A stretch of 64,000 bases of DNA from Methylotuvimicrobium sp. KM2 (GCF_038051925.1 NZ_CP150634.1:4762864-4826863), one strand, 5' to 3'; positions 55,341 through 63,206 are shown, numbered from the stretch's first letter. The notes: a model not told the origin generated them from the sequence alone. A program made the numbers and translations.

Positions 55341-55904
55341 ATGAACAGACTGCCTGAAACCGTCCATCAAAAATTCAACGAACTGTTCGCCGTTATCGGC
55401 AAAGCCGGCGACGATTTGAAAATCGCAACGGCCGAAGCGGCTATGGCCGGGAACTTCGATCAAGTTTCCGCCGCCAGCGAGCATTGCTTACGTTTGCAAT
55501 CCTTGGAGCTGGAAATCAAAACTTGCTTGAGTCATTTCGAGTCTCACTTCAAACAAAAATCACAGGAAAGTGCTGGACATAAAAAAGCCCGGCGCCGCCC
55601 GCGCAATTCCCGCAGTCGATTGAGAGTCACCATCGCCGGTAAAATCATCGAGGAAGCCACGATTGCCGAAACCTTCGTGAAGACCTTGAGGATTTTCAAA
55701 TTGGAGCGGGTGGCTAAATTGAATAAAACGCTGAGCGCCGTCCCGCTCATCGCCAGAACGCCGGCGAACGGCTATCAAACGCAGAAACGTTGTGATGGTT
55801 GGTACATTACGACGCATGTCAACAAACACAATGCGACCGCGTTAATTGAAGAAATCGGCAAGGATTTGAACATGCCGGTTAAGGTTGAATTTGTTGAACG
55901 GTGA
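55341..55904 (+). CDS. Unknown cargo protein with conserved C-terminal domain
   Basis: 187 residues, start supported by CAGGAGAA. The N-terminal half is helical, followed by a strongly basic stretch (KKARRRPRNSRSRLR, about 81-95) that could bind nucleic acid. The C-terminal 90 residues (AETFVKTLRIFKLERVAKLN, then DGWYITTHVNKHNATALIEE) resemble a small domain seen at the end of various island-encoded proteins, where a query-type Trp-Tyr-x-x-Thr-His segment recurs. I cannot name it. It precedes the kinase by 94 bp on the same strand. Confidence 0.65.
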   Translation: MNRLPETVHQKFNELFAVIGKAGDDLKIATAEAAMAGNFDQVSAASEHCLRLQSLELEIKTCLSHFESHFKQKSQESAGHKKARRRPRNSRSRLRVTIAGKIIEEATIAETFVKTLRIFKLERVAKLNKTLSAVPLIARTPANGYQTQKRCDGWYITTHVNKHNATALIEEIGKDLNMPVKVEFVER

Positions 55905-55998
55905 TTTTTAAAACAACTCGTTAGCCTGATAGACCGATAAAACATTAAGTCATAGCCAATGACTGTAGTACAAGAATCAAAAAACCAAGGACAAGATC

Positions 55999-57987
55999 AT
56001 GATTGAACAAAACAACGTATCATTTACTGCGCTGAAACAAAAAGCTCATGAGGGCGATGCTCAAGCACAATTTGACTTAGCTTATTGCTATGTAAGAATT
56101 GACGGAAATCAGGATCTGTCTCTCAAATGGCTTAAAAAATCTGCTTTGGGAGGTCTTGCAAACGCTCAATTTACATTGGGACTTTACTATTATCATAGAC
56201 TTGAAAAACAAATACAGACTGAGTTTGGAAGTCAAATGAAAATAGATAGTGATATTATGGATATTTTACGTGAACGAAGAAAACCTCTTGATTTAACAGT
56301 TGATCCAATGGATTTTGCTCTTAAGTTATGGCTGAATGAGAGTGAGACTAATGAGGATTGCGGTATTGCTAAACTAGCTTTTGAGTGTTTTAGAAAGGCT
56401 GCTGAACAGGGTTTTGTGCTTGCTAAGTATTGTTTAGCACTATGTTATTGTAAAGGTAAATGTATAGAAAAAAACGTTGAACTAGCATTTAAATGGTTTA
56501 AAGAAGCTGCCGAACAAGGTCTTGTTTATGCCGAATATTCGTTAGCACGTTGTTATTATGATGGTGTGGGTGTTGGGCAAAATTTTGAACTCGCCAAAGA
56601 ATGGACTTTAAAAGCAGTTAACAAAGAATACACTAAATCCTATTTACTTTTAGGACATTTATATTCTCATGGCATAGGCATTGAACAGAACGATAAAGTT
56701 GCTTTTGATTGCTATAAAAAAGCTTCTGAATGTAATTCAGAAGCTGGGTTTTTGACGGCTTGCTGCTATCTTGATGGAAAAGGGGTAGAACAGAACTATG
56801 AACTCGCATTAGAGTGGTTTAATGATGCTGCCATGCGTGGTCATAGTGATGCTAACAACTGGTTGAACAATAACTCAAAATTAACTGATCAAACAAATTT
56901 TGATGTCGTAAAGTCATTGTCACCCGAATCTGCTGGTGCAGAAAGATTCTTACCTTTAAGGCTATCTGTTTTTATCGATAATAAAGAATATGATTTAGCA
57001 AAAGAATTCGTTGAAAAAATCTTCGAAATTGTCCCTTACTTAGATCAAAACTTTAAACACGTTTGTATTAAAGCTATTGATCAAGCAGAAGAACTAGATA
57101 TAAAAAACAAACAACTCGAAGTAACAAACAAACAATTACAGGACGCTCAAAAAGAACTGGAAGACATGATGTCCATGTTCGCGCATAAATTCCGCAGTCC
57201 TTTGGATGCGATCATCTACAATACCACGCACGAAAATCAACCGAAATTGTATGCCCAAGCCGCTCAAACCATGCGCGGTTTGCTGGATGTGTTCAGCATC
57301 ATTTCCACCGATGAAACCGTACTTAAAAACCGGCTAATGCAGGATATGCAGGGCGATAGCGGTTTGTTGCCGGTTTTCGACAAAACGCTGAACATGATCA
57401 TGATGCACTTGCTTTCGGTTTCCGGCGCCGAAAAAATTCAGCAGCATTATACGAGTTACGCCAAATCGCATGGTTTGTGCGGCTCCGATATCAGCCGCAA
57501 AATCTGGAATGAAGAACACTATGAACTGGAACGGCAACTACAAACCGATTGGGAACAAAGCTATGCCGATTTGTTGAACCGGTCGGCGACGCTCGAACAG
57601 CGATTGTCTTGGATCGAGGAACGTTTTTTCAAGTTGGAATTGCACGGATTCGAGCGCACCGATATACAATTCAAAGCATACGGCATCACCGAATCGTTCT
57701 TGACCATCTTGCTGAACGAGATTTTGGTCAATGCGTTCAAGTATTACTCGTCAGCCGATCGGCAACCGGTGCGATTGGAATGGACCGAGCGAGGCATTCA
57801 TCACTGGTTGATTTGCCGCAATCCCAGTATTCGAAACGAACGTTCCAGGCTAAAAGGCAGCGGTAAAGGCCATGTTTTTTTGTCGGCATTGGCCAGAAAG
57901 ACCGGCAGCCAGTTTAGTAAACCCAAACCGCTGGATGATTTTGTGTTGGAATTCGGTATACCCAATGAACTTTTAAAAACCGATTGA
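55999..57987 (+). CDS. Cytosolic Sel1-repeat histidine kinase
   Basis: 662 residues with no signal or membrane segment. Residues 10-300 hold about six Sel1-like TPR repeats (AQAQFDLAYCY, LAKYCLALCYCKGKC, VYAEYSLARCYYDGVG, SYLLLGHLYSHGIG, AGFLTACCYLDGKG). A coiled coil follows (about 368-392). Then comes a kinase core: H396 in MFAHKFRSPLDAI as the probable phospho-acceptor box, N578 in LLNEILVNAFKYYSS (N box) and LKGSGKGHVFLSALARKTGS (G box). Sel1 repeats usually bind proteins, so they may be the sensor. The next gene, 10 bp downstream, encodes a receiver-like protein, a probable cognate pair. A soluble TPR-type kinase plus a receiver-effector on mobile DNA is the layout of the Detocs anti-phage system. 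The first 1.1 kb is distinctly AT-rich compared with the kinase part, suggesting a fusion of different origins. Confidence 0.82.
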   Translation: MIEQNNVSFTALKQKAHEGDAQAQFDLAYCYVRIDGNQDLSLKWLKKSALGGLANAQFTLGLYYYHRLEKQIQTEFGSQMKIDSDIMDILRERRKPLDLTVDPMDFALKLWLNESETNEDCGIAKLAFECFRKAAEQGFVLAKYCLALCYCKGKCIEKNVELAFKWFKEAAEQGLVYAEYSLARCYYDGVGVGQNFELAKEWTLKAVNKEYTKSYLLLGHLYSHGIGIEQNDKVAFDCYKKASECNSEAGFLTACCYLDGKGVEQNYELALEWFNDAAMRGHSDANNWLNNNSKLTDQTNFDVVKSLSPESAGAERFLPLRLSVFIDNKEYDLAKEFVEKIFEIVPYLDQNFKHVCIKAIDQAEELDIKNKQLEVTNKQLQDAQKELEDMMSMFAHKFRSPLDAIIYNTTHENQPKLYAQAAQTMRGLLDVFSIISTDETVLKNRLMQDMQGDSGLLPVFDKTLNMIMMHLLSVSGAEKIQQHYTSYAKSHGLCGSDISRKIWNEEHYELERQLQTDWEQSYADLLNRSATLEQRLSWIEERFFKLELHGFERTDIQFKAYGITESFLTILLNEILVNAFKYYSSADRQPVRLEWTERGIHHWLICRNPSIRNERSRLKGSGKGHVFLSALARKTGSQFSKPKPLDDFVLEFGIPNELLKTD

Positions 57988-57997
57988 GGGATAATGC

Positions 57998-59401
57998 ATG
58001 AGCTATTTTTTATGGGTCGAGGATTTTGAAGGCGATCCTAAGGCAACCGCAAGCAATGTGTTAGGAAGCGTATTCAACGTTAGCTTGTTCGATGAAGATA
58101 AACGGGCGCTGAAAAAAAACATGAAAGCCCAGGGCGTCTTTATTGAATTGACGCTACAGGATGGCCTGGAATTTATTACCTCGGATCTGGACAAAAAAGT
58201 CGATTACATTATTCTAGACATCGACTTGCCTGCTTATCCTCCCGATATCGCTTATAAAGATGTAACTAACGAAGAGTTTTTGCATTTGTTAGAGACCTTC
58301 GAAAATTATCAAAAGCAGGAGGACGAAACGGCTAATGAAGTGGCTTGGAAAACCGCATGCAGCGAATTGAAAAAAATTGCAGGTTTCTATCTTTACACGA
58401 AACTGGTCGTTGAGATGGGTTTTCCCAAACAGCATATTTTATTTTGCTCCAATCACGCCAATCAGACCGAATCGATTTTGAAAGCATTCAAGACCGCTAA
58501 AATCGTCTTGCCGAAAATCTACGAAAAGGCCGATCCGTTCGTGCAGCACTGGACCAAAGACCATTATCAAAATCCTTATTCAAGATTACGGCGCGGCATT
58601 ATCGAAGCTTGCCGTCATCTAAAAGATCATCCCGAAGGCCGCTATCGCTTTAAGCGGTTCATCAATGAAACGGAAAAACAGCCCGGCTTGGACGATGTTC
58701 ACGATTATTTAGACGTGCTGGCTAATTTTTTACCGTTGCGCGAACCGGAACAACCGGCGGTTTTTTATAAACTTTTGACCCGAACGTTGGCCCACGAATG
58801 GGAGGCGGCCGAACCGCAGCGGCTTGATAGGCAGAATGAATTGTACGCATTTTCGTGGATCATGAAAATGACCCGTAATTGGTCTGCTCACAGCAAGATT
58901 TTCGAACAGTTGGAAGCCCCGGATGTGGCTTATTTGTTCATCGTCAATATGCGGGCAATGTTCGAGTTGGGGGATAAGGTGTTGCCTTATGAGCGACATC
59001 TGTTAAGCCTGTTCGATCGCCCTCTTGATGAATCGGAGATGTCGAAGAAATGCGGCAGCGATCACAGCGACAGACAGCTTCCATTGATTGAAAACTATGC
59101 GAACACACTGAAAAAAACCGGCAATACATGGCAAGCCATTAATTTTCATGACGCATTGAATAATCTGCAGAAAAACAAAGACAACACTATTGAAAGCGAA
59201 TTTTTTATCAAGGGGCTCTATCAAGCGTTTTGGTTTTTAACTTCGAAAGGCGGTGTGTACCTTCCACCCAACGAAGATCGAATCAAAACATTCTCAGTTT
59301 TGAAATACCAATTCAAATATTTCGATTACAAAGAACCGAACTTTATTTTCGAACTTGCCAGGCATATTTATCGCCCAAGCTTTCCGGAGACTAAATCATG
59401 A
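57998..59401 (+). CDS. Receiver-domain protein with large unknown effector domain
   Basis: 467 residues. The N-terminus reads as a divergent receiver: FLWVEDFEGDP with acidic E8/D9, and D74 in VDYIILDIDLPAYP as the likely phospho-acceptor. The receiver carries an insert (NEEFLHLLETFENYQKQE) and a later LYTKLVVEMGFPKQHILFCS segment. From about residue 185 a helical domain follows (RLRRGIIEACRHL, LAHEWEAAEPQRLDRQNELY, then MKMTRNWSAHS and FWFLTSKGGVYLP). I recognise no DNA-binding domain, so it is not a standard transcription factor. It starts 10 bp after the kinase stop and overlaps the next gene by 4 bp. Probable phosphotransfer target of the kinase; the output is unknown. Confidence 0.75.
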   Translation: MSYFLWVEDFEGDPKATASNVLGSVFNVSLFDEDKRALKKNMKAQGVFIELTLQDGLEFITSDLDKKVDYIILDIDLPAYPPDIAYKDVTNEEFLHLLETFENYQKQEDETANEVAWKTACSELKKIAGFYLYTKLVVEMGFPKQHILFCSNHANQTESILKAFKTAKIVLPKIYEKADPFVQHWTKDHYQNPYSRLRRGIIEACRHLKDHPEGRYRFKRFINETEKQPGLDDVHDYLDVLANFLPLREPEQPAVFYKLLTRTLAHEWEAAEPQRLDRQNELYAFSWIMKMTRNWSAHSKIFEQLEAPDVAYLFIVNMRAMFELGDKVLPYERHLLSLFDRPLDESEMSKKCGSDHSDRQLPLIENYANTLKKTGNTWQAINFHDALNNLQKNKDNTIESEFFIKGLYQAFWFLTSKGGVYLPPNEDRIKTFSVLKYQFKYFDYKEPNFIFELARHIYRPSFPETKS

Positions 59402-59595
59402 CCGCCCTGCAAACCCAAATCCCCGATCAACTGTTGCAGCAAGCCCAATATTTGGTGCAACAAGGTTGGAACGCCAATATCGACGAATTGATCGCCGAAG
59501 CGATGCGGCGTTATCTGGAATCGCATCATGACGCTATAAGCGAACAGTTCATACGAGAGGATGTCGATTGGGGGCTGAAGACATACGAAAATTAG
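59398..59595 (+). CDS. Small CopG/RHH-type antitoxin-like protein
   Basis: 65 residues (MTALQTQIPDQLLQQAQYLV, NIDELIAEAMRRYLESH). An initial beta strand followed by two helices fits ribbon-helix-helix antitoxins. ATGA overlap with the receiver-effector gene. Its stop overlaps the decayed hicA-like frame, which may have been its partner. Confidence 0.7.
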   Translation: MTALQTQIPDQLLQQAQYLVQQGWNANIDELIAEAMRRYLESHHDAISEQFIREDVDWGLKTYEN

Positions 59596-59692
59596 AGAAC
59601 TCATCAGCGAGTTGGAAAAAGCCGGGGTTGTTAATCGAGGCGGCAAAGAAGGCATTGCCGCCACTGACATCAGGCAAGGACGATGCGAATAA
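59579..59692 (+). pseudogene. Decayed hicA-like toxin remnant
   Basis: The frame reads RHTKIRELISELEKAGVVNRGG-KEG, the conserved start of HicA mRNA interferases (which continue with GSH and the catalytic His). Here the sequence derails at KEGIAATDIRQ and stops. There is no start codon of its own; the catalytic His segment is lost. It is too short for the track but clear by motif. Confidence 0.6.
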
Positions 59693-59737
59693 AATGCTTG
59701 ATGTGGCTTAACGGTAACGAGGGGGAGAAAATTCATC

Positions 59738-60007
59738 ATGAACAGAACTGAAATTGAACAAGCGGTGTTGAACGAAATCCACACGTTGCCGCTGGATAAA
59801 GTCGAAGCGACATTGAATTATGTGTTATCGCTGAAGAAGTCGGCTAAACCGGCCAACACCGCGCCCGATCATCCTTGTATCGAACAAGTGGAGGGGCAAA
59901 GAATTTTGTCTATTTTGAAGGATACCGGTTTTCTCGCCAGCATGCCGGATGCCGCGGATTTATCGGAAAATTATAAGGATTATCTCGATTGGGGCGATAA
60001 GACATGA
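59738..60007 (+). CDS. Antitoxin of a VapBC-type pair
   Basis: 89 residues (MNRTEIEQAVLNEIHTLPLD, KVEATLNYVLSLKKS, ending YKDYLDWGDKT). The helical N-terminus matches small antitoxins of PIN-domain toxins. It overlaps the toxin start by 4 bp (ATGA), the usual arrangement. Confidence 0.75.
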   Translation: MNRTEIEQAVLNEIHTLPLDKVEATLNYVLSLKKSAKPANTAPDHPCIEQVEGQRILSILKDTGFLASMPDAADLSENYKDYLDWGDKT

Positions 60008-60423
60008 TGATGACCGATAGCGGTTTTTGGGTGGCATTGGTCAATCCCGATGATCATCATCACGCTACTGCCCTCGAAGCCTTATCTACGATTAATGAGC
60101 CGTTGATTACCACTTATCCGGTAATTACCGAAGTATGTCATTTGCTGCTCAAACGACGAGGCATTCAATCGATGTTGGCTTTTGTCGAAAGTTACCGCCA
60201 AGAAGCATTCTCGGTTTTTCAGATCAATGATGCTAAACACAAAGACCGGATCGTTACGCTGATGCAGCAGTATGCCGATTTGCCGATGGATTTTGCGGAT
60301 GCGTCTTTGGTGCTATTGGCCGAATCTTTGGGACACAGTCGAATTTTGAGTACCGACAAACGGGATTTTCATACCTACCGCTGGAAAAACCATTACCCTT
60401 TTTTCAATATGTTGCCTGTTTAA
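60004..60423 (+). CDS. PIN-domain ribonuclease toxin (VapC-type)
   Basis: 139 residues. PIN acidic residues are in place: D5 (MTDSGFWVAL), E43 (VITEVCHLL), Asp in MDFADASLVLLAE and Asp in ILSTDKRDF. The likely activity is Mg-dependent RNA cleavage, neutralised by the overlapping antitoxin. It probably stabilises the cargo element. Stop 9 bp before the Nudix gene. Confidence 0.87.
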   Translation: MMMTDSGFWVALVNPDDHHHATALEALSTINEPLITTYPVITEVCHLLLKRRGIQSMLAFVESYRQEAFSVFQINDAKHKDRIVTLMQQYADLPMDFADASLVLLAESLGHSRILSTDKRDFHTYRWKNHYPFFNMLPV

Positions 60424-60432
60424 AAACCGGCT

Positions 60433-62136
60433 ATGCGCATTTCAGAAAAACACTCAATCGCGGAAGTCATAAAATCCTTGCTTCCGCACTTACCCCGCTT
60501 CGCCGAAGAAGAAGGCGATCATTACAGCGTCAACCGCTGCGACTTGATCAATGCGCTGTGCCAAAAACAACATCTGGATCGGAAGCTTGCCGAAAATACG
60601 GTCAATTGGTGCGAAGCGCTGCTCGATACCTTGGCGGTTTTGAATATCGATGCCTTGCAACGCGGTGAATGGTGTTTCGTTTCTTTCCCGGCCCAGTTGA
60701 TGGCTTTGTCCGTGTTGACGGCCCTAAGCGATTCGGATTCGCGCTATTTCGAGCCGAATTTCTGGAATACCCGGGACGTGGATTCCAGCAAGCTAGAACG
60801 CCAGCGAGAAGTCTTGCAGATCATCGAGAATCGCCGCAACGATCGTCATCTGAAGCAACAAGCAGAGCCGGTTCGTTATATTCATGTCGCCTGGAGCGTG
60901 ATCAAGCATGAAGGCAAGGTGCTGTTTTTTCATCGCGAGGATAAAACCCGCCATGAAAAGAATTCGGGAAATTACGGCCTAATCGGAGGTCGCGTCAATC
61001 AAAATGATTTCATTGGTTTCAATGGCGATAGTCAAGCCAAATTACGGCTCTTGCAATCGGCGGATCGTACATCGATACAGTCGGCGTTGGCGAAAACGCT
61101 GAAAAGGGAATTATTGGAAGAAGTCGGTTTGGAATACGAACAACATTATTTATTTCGTCCCTGGCGAGCTTTAAAGCCTTATCGACAAGTGCAAGGTGCC
61201 AAATCAAACCACGCCTTGACCGACTATTTTCTGGAGATTTTTTCTATTGAACTGACCTTGGAAGGCTTTTGCTATTTGCAGCAAAAGATTACCGAAGACG
61301 AACAACTCGTATGGTTTACGCTCGATGAAATGGCGCAAGGCCAAACGCGGGACGGAAAAACCGCCTTTATCGAAGCGCTGTACAAGGATTTTGACGACAA
61401 CAGGGAGCGCTTGAAAGCGGCTCTGGACGATTTGGACGACAGTTTCAAAACGAATTATCTCAATTGCCAAGATCCGGCAAAATACCGAATCGTATTACCG
61501 GGAAATGAAAGCCAACCGATTTGCGCCGGCGCACCGGGCAAGGAATCGGCGATTGACTTGTCGCTGGATCAATCAAGCTTATCGCTGTTATTGGGTTTAG
61601 CCGCGCATTTGCGCGAATTTTCCTTTGTTGAAAAAGATGCCTCTATCATGCTGAATCCATACGGTTGGATAGAAGTGGAGGACGATTGCGAGTTACAGAC
61701 CGAACTTGTCGAACTGGCCGAGGCGTTCAAGGGCTCGACGGAAATCGTGATTGAAAACCAAAAGGACCGTTGGTTCAGGCTGTCTATTTCTCCGGATTGC
61801 GTGTTTTTCGACGACTCTTATTTTCGCTGTTCTGTCGATCGGAAAGATATGCAAAGCCGCAAAAACAAGGTGCGGGTGACGGCAATGCGCAGGGAATTCG
61901 GCACCCGTTTAGGAACTGTGGGTGAGGATAAAAAGGACTCCAAGGTTCCGATAAATGTCGTTAAGTCTTTGGATAATCTAAACAAGGGCAATCGGAATGA
62001 CAGCCTTACCGATTCAGTTCGGGATAGTTACAGAAAATCCCAACTGCATGACTGTTTAGCGAAACTTGGAATGAGAGGTCTGCTAAGACAAGATGCCGGT
62101 GCAGTAAAAATCTATTGCGAGTTTGTGATGAATTGA
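60433..62136 (+). CDS. Multidomain protein with Nudix hydrolase domain
   Basis: 567 residues. Residues 1-110 look like a helical, perhaps winged-helix, domain. Residues 148-330 form a Nudix fold: VAWSVIKHEGKVLFFHRED, NYGLIGGRVNQND, and RELLEEVGLEYE (R225-E226...E229-E230, the catalytic helix). The usual G-x5-E-x7-RE spacing is broken by an insert of about 26 residues, and the first Glu of the box is not evident. C-terminal residues 370-567 are unknown. Nudix enzymes hydrolyse nucleoside-diphosphate derivatives such as NAD, ADP-ribose or nucleotide alarmones. Encoded directly after the VapBC pair; it may be the effector or partner of the kinase/receiver pair upstream. Confidence 0.75.
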   Translation: MRISEKHSIAEVIKSLLPHLPRFAEEEGDHYSVNRCDLINALCQKQHLDRKLAENTVNWCEALLDTLAVLNIDALQRGEWCFVSFPAQLMALSVLTALSDSDSRYFEPNFWNTRDVDSSKLERQREVLQIIENRRNDRHLKQQAEPVRYIHVAWSVIKHEGKVLFFHREDKTRHEKNSGNYGLIGGRVNQNDFIGFNGDSQAKLRLLQSADRTSIQSALAKTLKRELLEEVGLEYEQHYLFRPWRALKPYRQVQGAKSNHALTDYFLEIFSIELTLEGFCYLQQKITEDEQLVWFTLDEMAQGQTRDGKTAFIEALYKDFDDNRERLKAALDDLDDSFKTNYLNCQDPAKYRIVLPGNESQPICAGAPGKESAIDLSLDQSSLSLLLGLAAHLREFSFVEKDASIMLNPYGWIEVEDDCELQTELVELAEAFKGSTEIVIENQKDRWFRLSISPDCVFFDDSYFRCSVDRKDMQSRKNKVRVTAMRREFGTRLGTVGEDKKDSKVPINVVKSLDNLNKGNRNDSLTDSVRDSYRKSQLHDCLAKLGMRGLLRQDAGAVKIYCEFVMN

Positions 62137-62333
62137 AACGGCGGATTTACGAAATCCGACCATTAAGCCAGATCATTTCTTAACAAGGTAAAGCTTAAAG
62201 CGGTGCTGGATTCTAAATCTCTGTCTGCTTTAAGAATAACACCGGTCAAAAGGAATTCGTATGGTTGACAGGCTGTTTTGGGTCGGTAGCGCCAATTGAT
62301 CTTCATCATCCGAATGGCTCCTTTTTACAACAT
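62137..62333. other. Short noncoding segment before the right end of the element
   Basis: No gene or clear terminator seen between the Nudix gene stop and the right-end repeats. Confidence 0.4.
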
Positions 62334-62441
62334 TATAAAGTCACTTAATCTGAGAAAAAGTGAATTTATACGGTCAATTAATTCGAGAAAAAATTAGCGG
62401 ATAAGGTCACGAAATGCCGTTTATGAAATCAAGAAACTACA
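62334..62441 (-). repeat. Right end of the cargo element: terminal repeat and two 22-bp sites
   Basis: In inverted orientation: terminal repeat 62421-62440, then 22-bp sites at 62367-62388 and 62334-62355 with the same TCTC..ATTAA.TGA pattern. Two sites against four on the left is the usual asymmetry of such transposon ends. Confidence 0.82.
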
Positions 62442-62493
62442 GATAGAGGTGTAGTAAAACGGTCTACCGGCACCGTAAAATAACGCAGGCACG

Positions 62494-62700
62494 CTAGCTT
62501 ATTGTAGGGCTGCCATCCTGCAGTTTTCTCCATAACTCCAAACTAATCACTCCGAAAGCATCGTTCGGGTAAGACGTGCCGCACGAGGAAAACAATATGC
62601 TTCCAGGCTCGTGCAAGCCAAACGCATTCCGGACCGCAGCGCCAAGGCCGAAGTGCAAATCGGTCAGGTCGCTTTCGGCGGCTTTGCGTTTGGATTTCAA
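62494..62700 (-). CDS. Small DUF6794-like protein
   Basis: 68 residues (MKSKRKAAESDLTDLHFGLG, AVRNAFGLHEPGS, FGVISLELWRKLQ). It resembles short hypothetical proteins with an FGLG..RN.FGL core and a final helix ending in LW..L, grouped as DUF6794. Function unknown. It starts about 150 bp before the repressor gene; it lies outside the cargo element. Confidence 0.6.
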   Translation of the reverse strand: MKSKRKAAESDLTDLHFGLGAAVRNAFGLHEPGSILFSSCGTSYPNDAFGVISLELWRKLQDGSPTIS

Positions 62701-62850
62701 GGCATCTCTAAGTGTTAGAAAGTACAGATCCGATTATCTTCTTTATCGACGTTAGTTACCTGAAGAATGATCTTTGCTCATAAGTGAGGGCAATATTCTC
62801 CTTACTTAAGCATAGGGCTTACATCGCTAAATGTTTCTCTGATCATTCTT

Positions 62851-63063
62851 TTATTTTGAATCATCAGGAAAAAATTCGAAAAGGTCCCCAACAGTGCAAT
62901 TGAAGTATTTGCACAGCTTATCCATTGTTTCTAAGTCAACGCGAGCTGCTTCTTCTCTATAGAGAAGAGTAATCGTGTTGCGGTGTAAGTCGGTTTCTCT
63001 CGCTAAATCAGCAATCTTTAGCTTCTTCTTGCCCATTAATTCTGATAAATGGCACTTGATCAT
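62851..63063 (-). CDS. XRE/Cro-CI-family repressor
   Basis: 70 residues, an almost bare helix-turn-helix: KIADLARETDLHRNTITLLY, then DLETMDKLCKYFNCTVGDLF, as in small phage-type regulators. Divergent from the excisionase-like gene; four operator-like repeats lie in the 143-bp gap, so it probably controls both promoters. Confidence 0.9.
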   Translation of the reverse strand: MIKCHLSELMGKKKLKIADLARETDLHRNTITLLYREEAARVDLETMDKLCKYFNCTVGDLFEFFPDDSK

Positions 63064-63087
63064 AATTCATCCAAAGTAAAAATATTT

Positions 63088-63190
63088 CATTCAGAATGAA
63101 ATAAATGCTTGCAAAATGATATTTTGAGCCTTAAAATGACATTCAAGATGAAATTTAACCATCTTGAATAACTTTTTATCATTCAGAATA
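63088..63190. promoter_or_regulatory. Operator array between repressor and excisionase-like genes
   Basis: Four 11-bp near-palindromes: CATTCAGAATG (63088-63098), CATTCAAGATG (63140-63150), CATCTTGAATA (63160-63170) and CATTCAGAATA (63180-63190). The last three start exactly 20 bp apart, two helical turns, so repressor dimers would bind the same face. The first overlaps the repressor leader; the last is 16 bp before the excisionase-like start. Confidence 0.75.
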
Positions 63191-63206
63191 TCAGATAGGA
63201 GGCGTT

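Larger units (their letters stand above)
54362..62441. mobile_element. 8.08-kb cargo element with Tn7/Tn5053-like ends, no transposase
   Basis: Both ends carry the same 20-bp terminal sequence GTAGTTTCTTGATTTCATAA (54363-54382; inverted at 62421-62440). In each end the first 22-bp internal repeat lies 52 bp inward and the second 33 bp further, identical on both sides. GATAGA flanks the element on both sides (54356-54361 and 62442-62447) as a candidate target duplication. Multiple oriented transposase-binding-like sites in each end are typical of Tn7-like and Tn5053/Mu-type transposons. No TnsA/B/C, TniA/B/Q or other transposase is encoded inside, so it would be a non-autonomous or stripped element. 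Cargo: unknown protein, Sel1-kinase, receiver-effector, toxin-antitoxin genes and Nudix protein. Confidence 0.8.

Noticed and set aside
54362..62441. Element as a simple insertion sequence or prophage
   Set aside because: No transposase, integrase or structural phage genes inside, and the ends carry multiple oriented repeats, which fits Tn7/Tn5053-type ends better.
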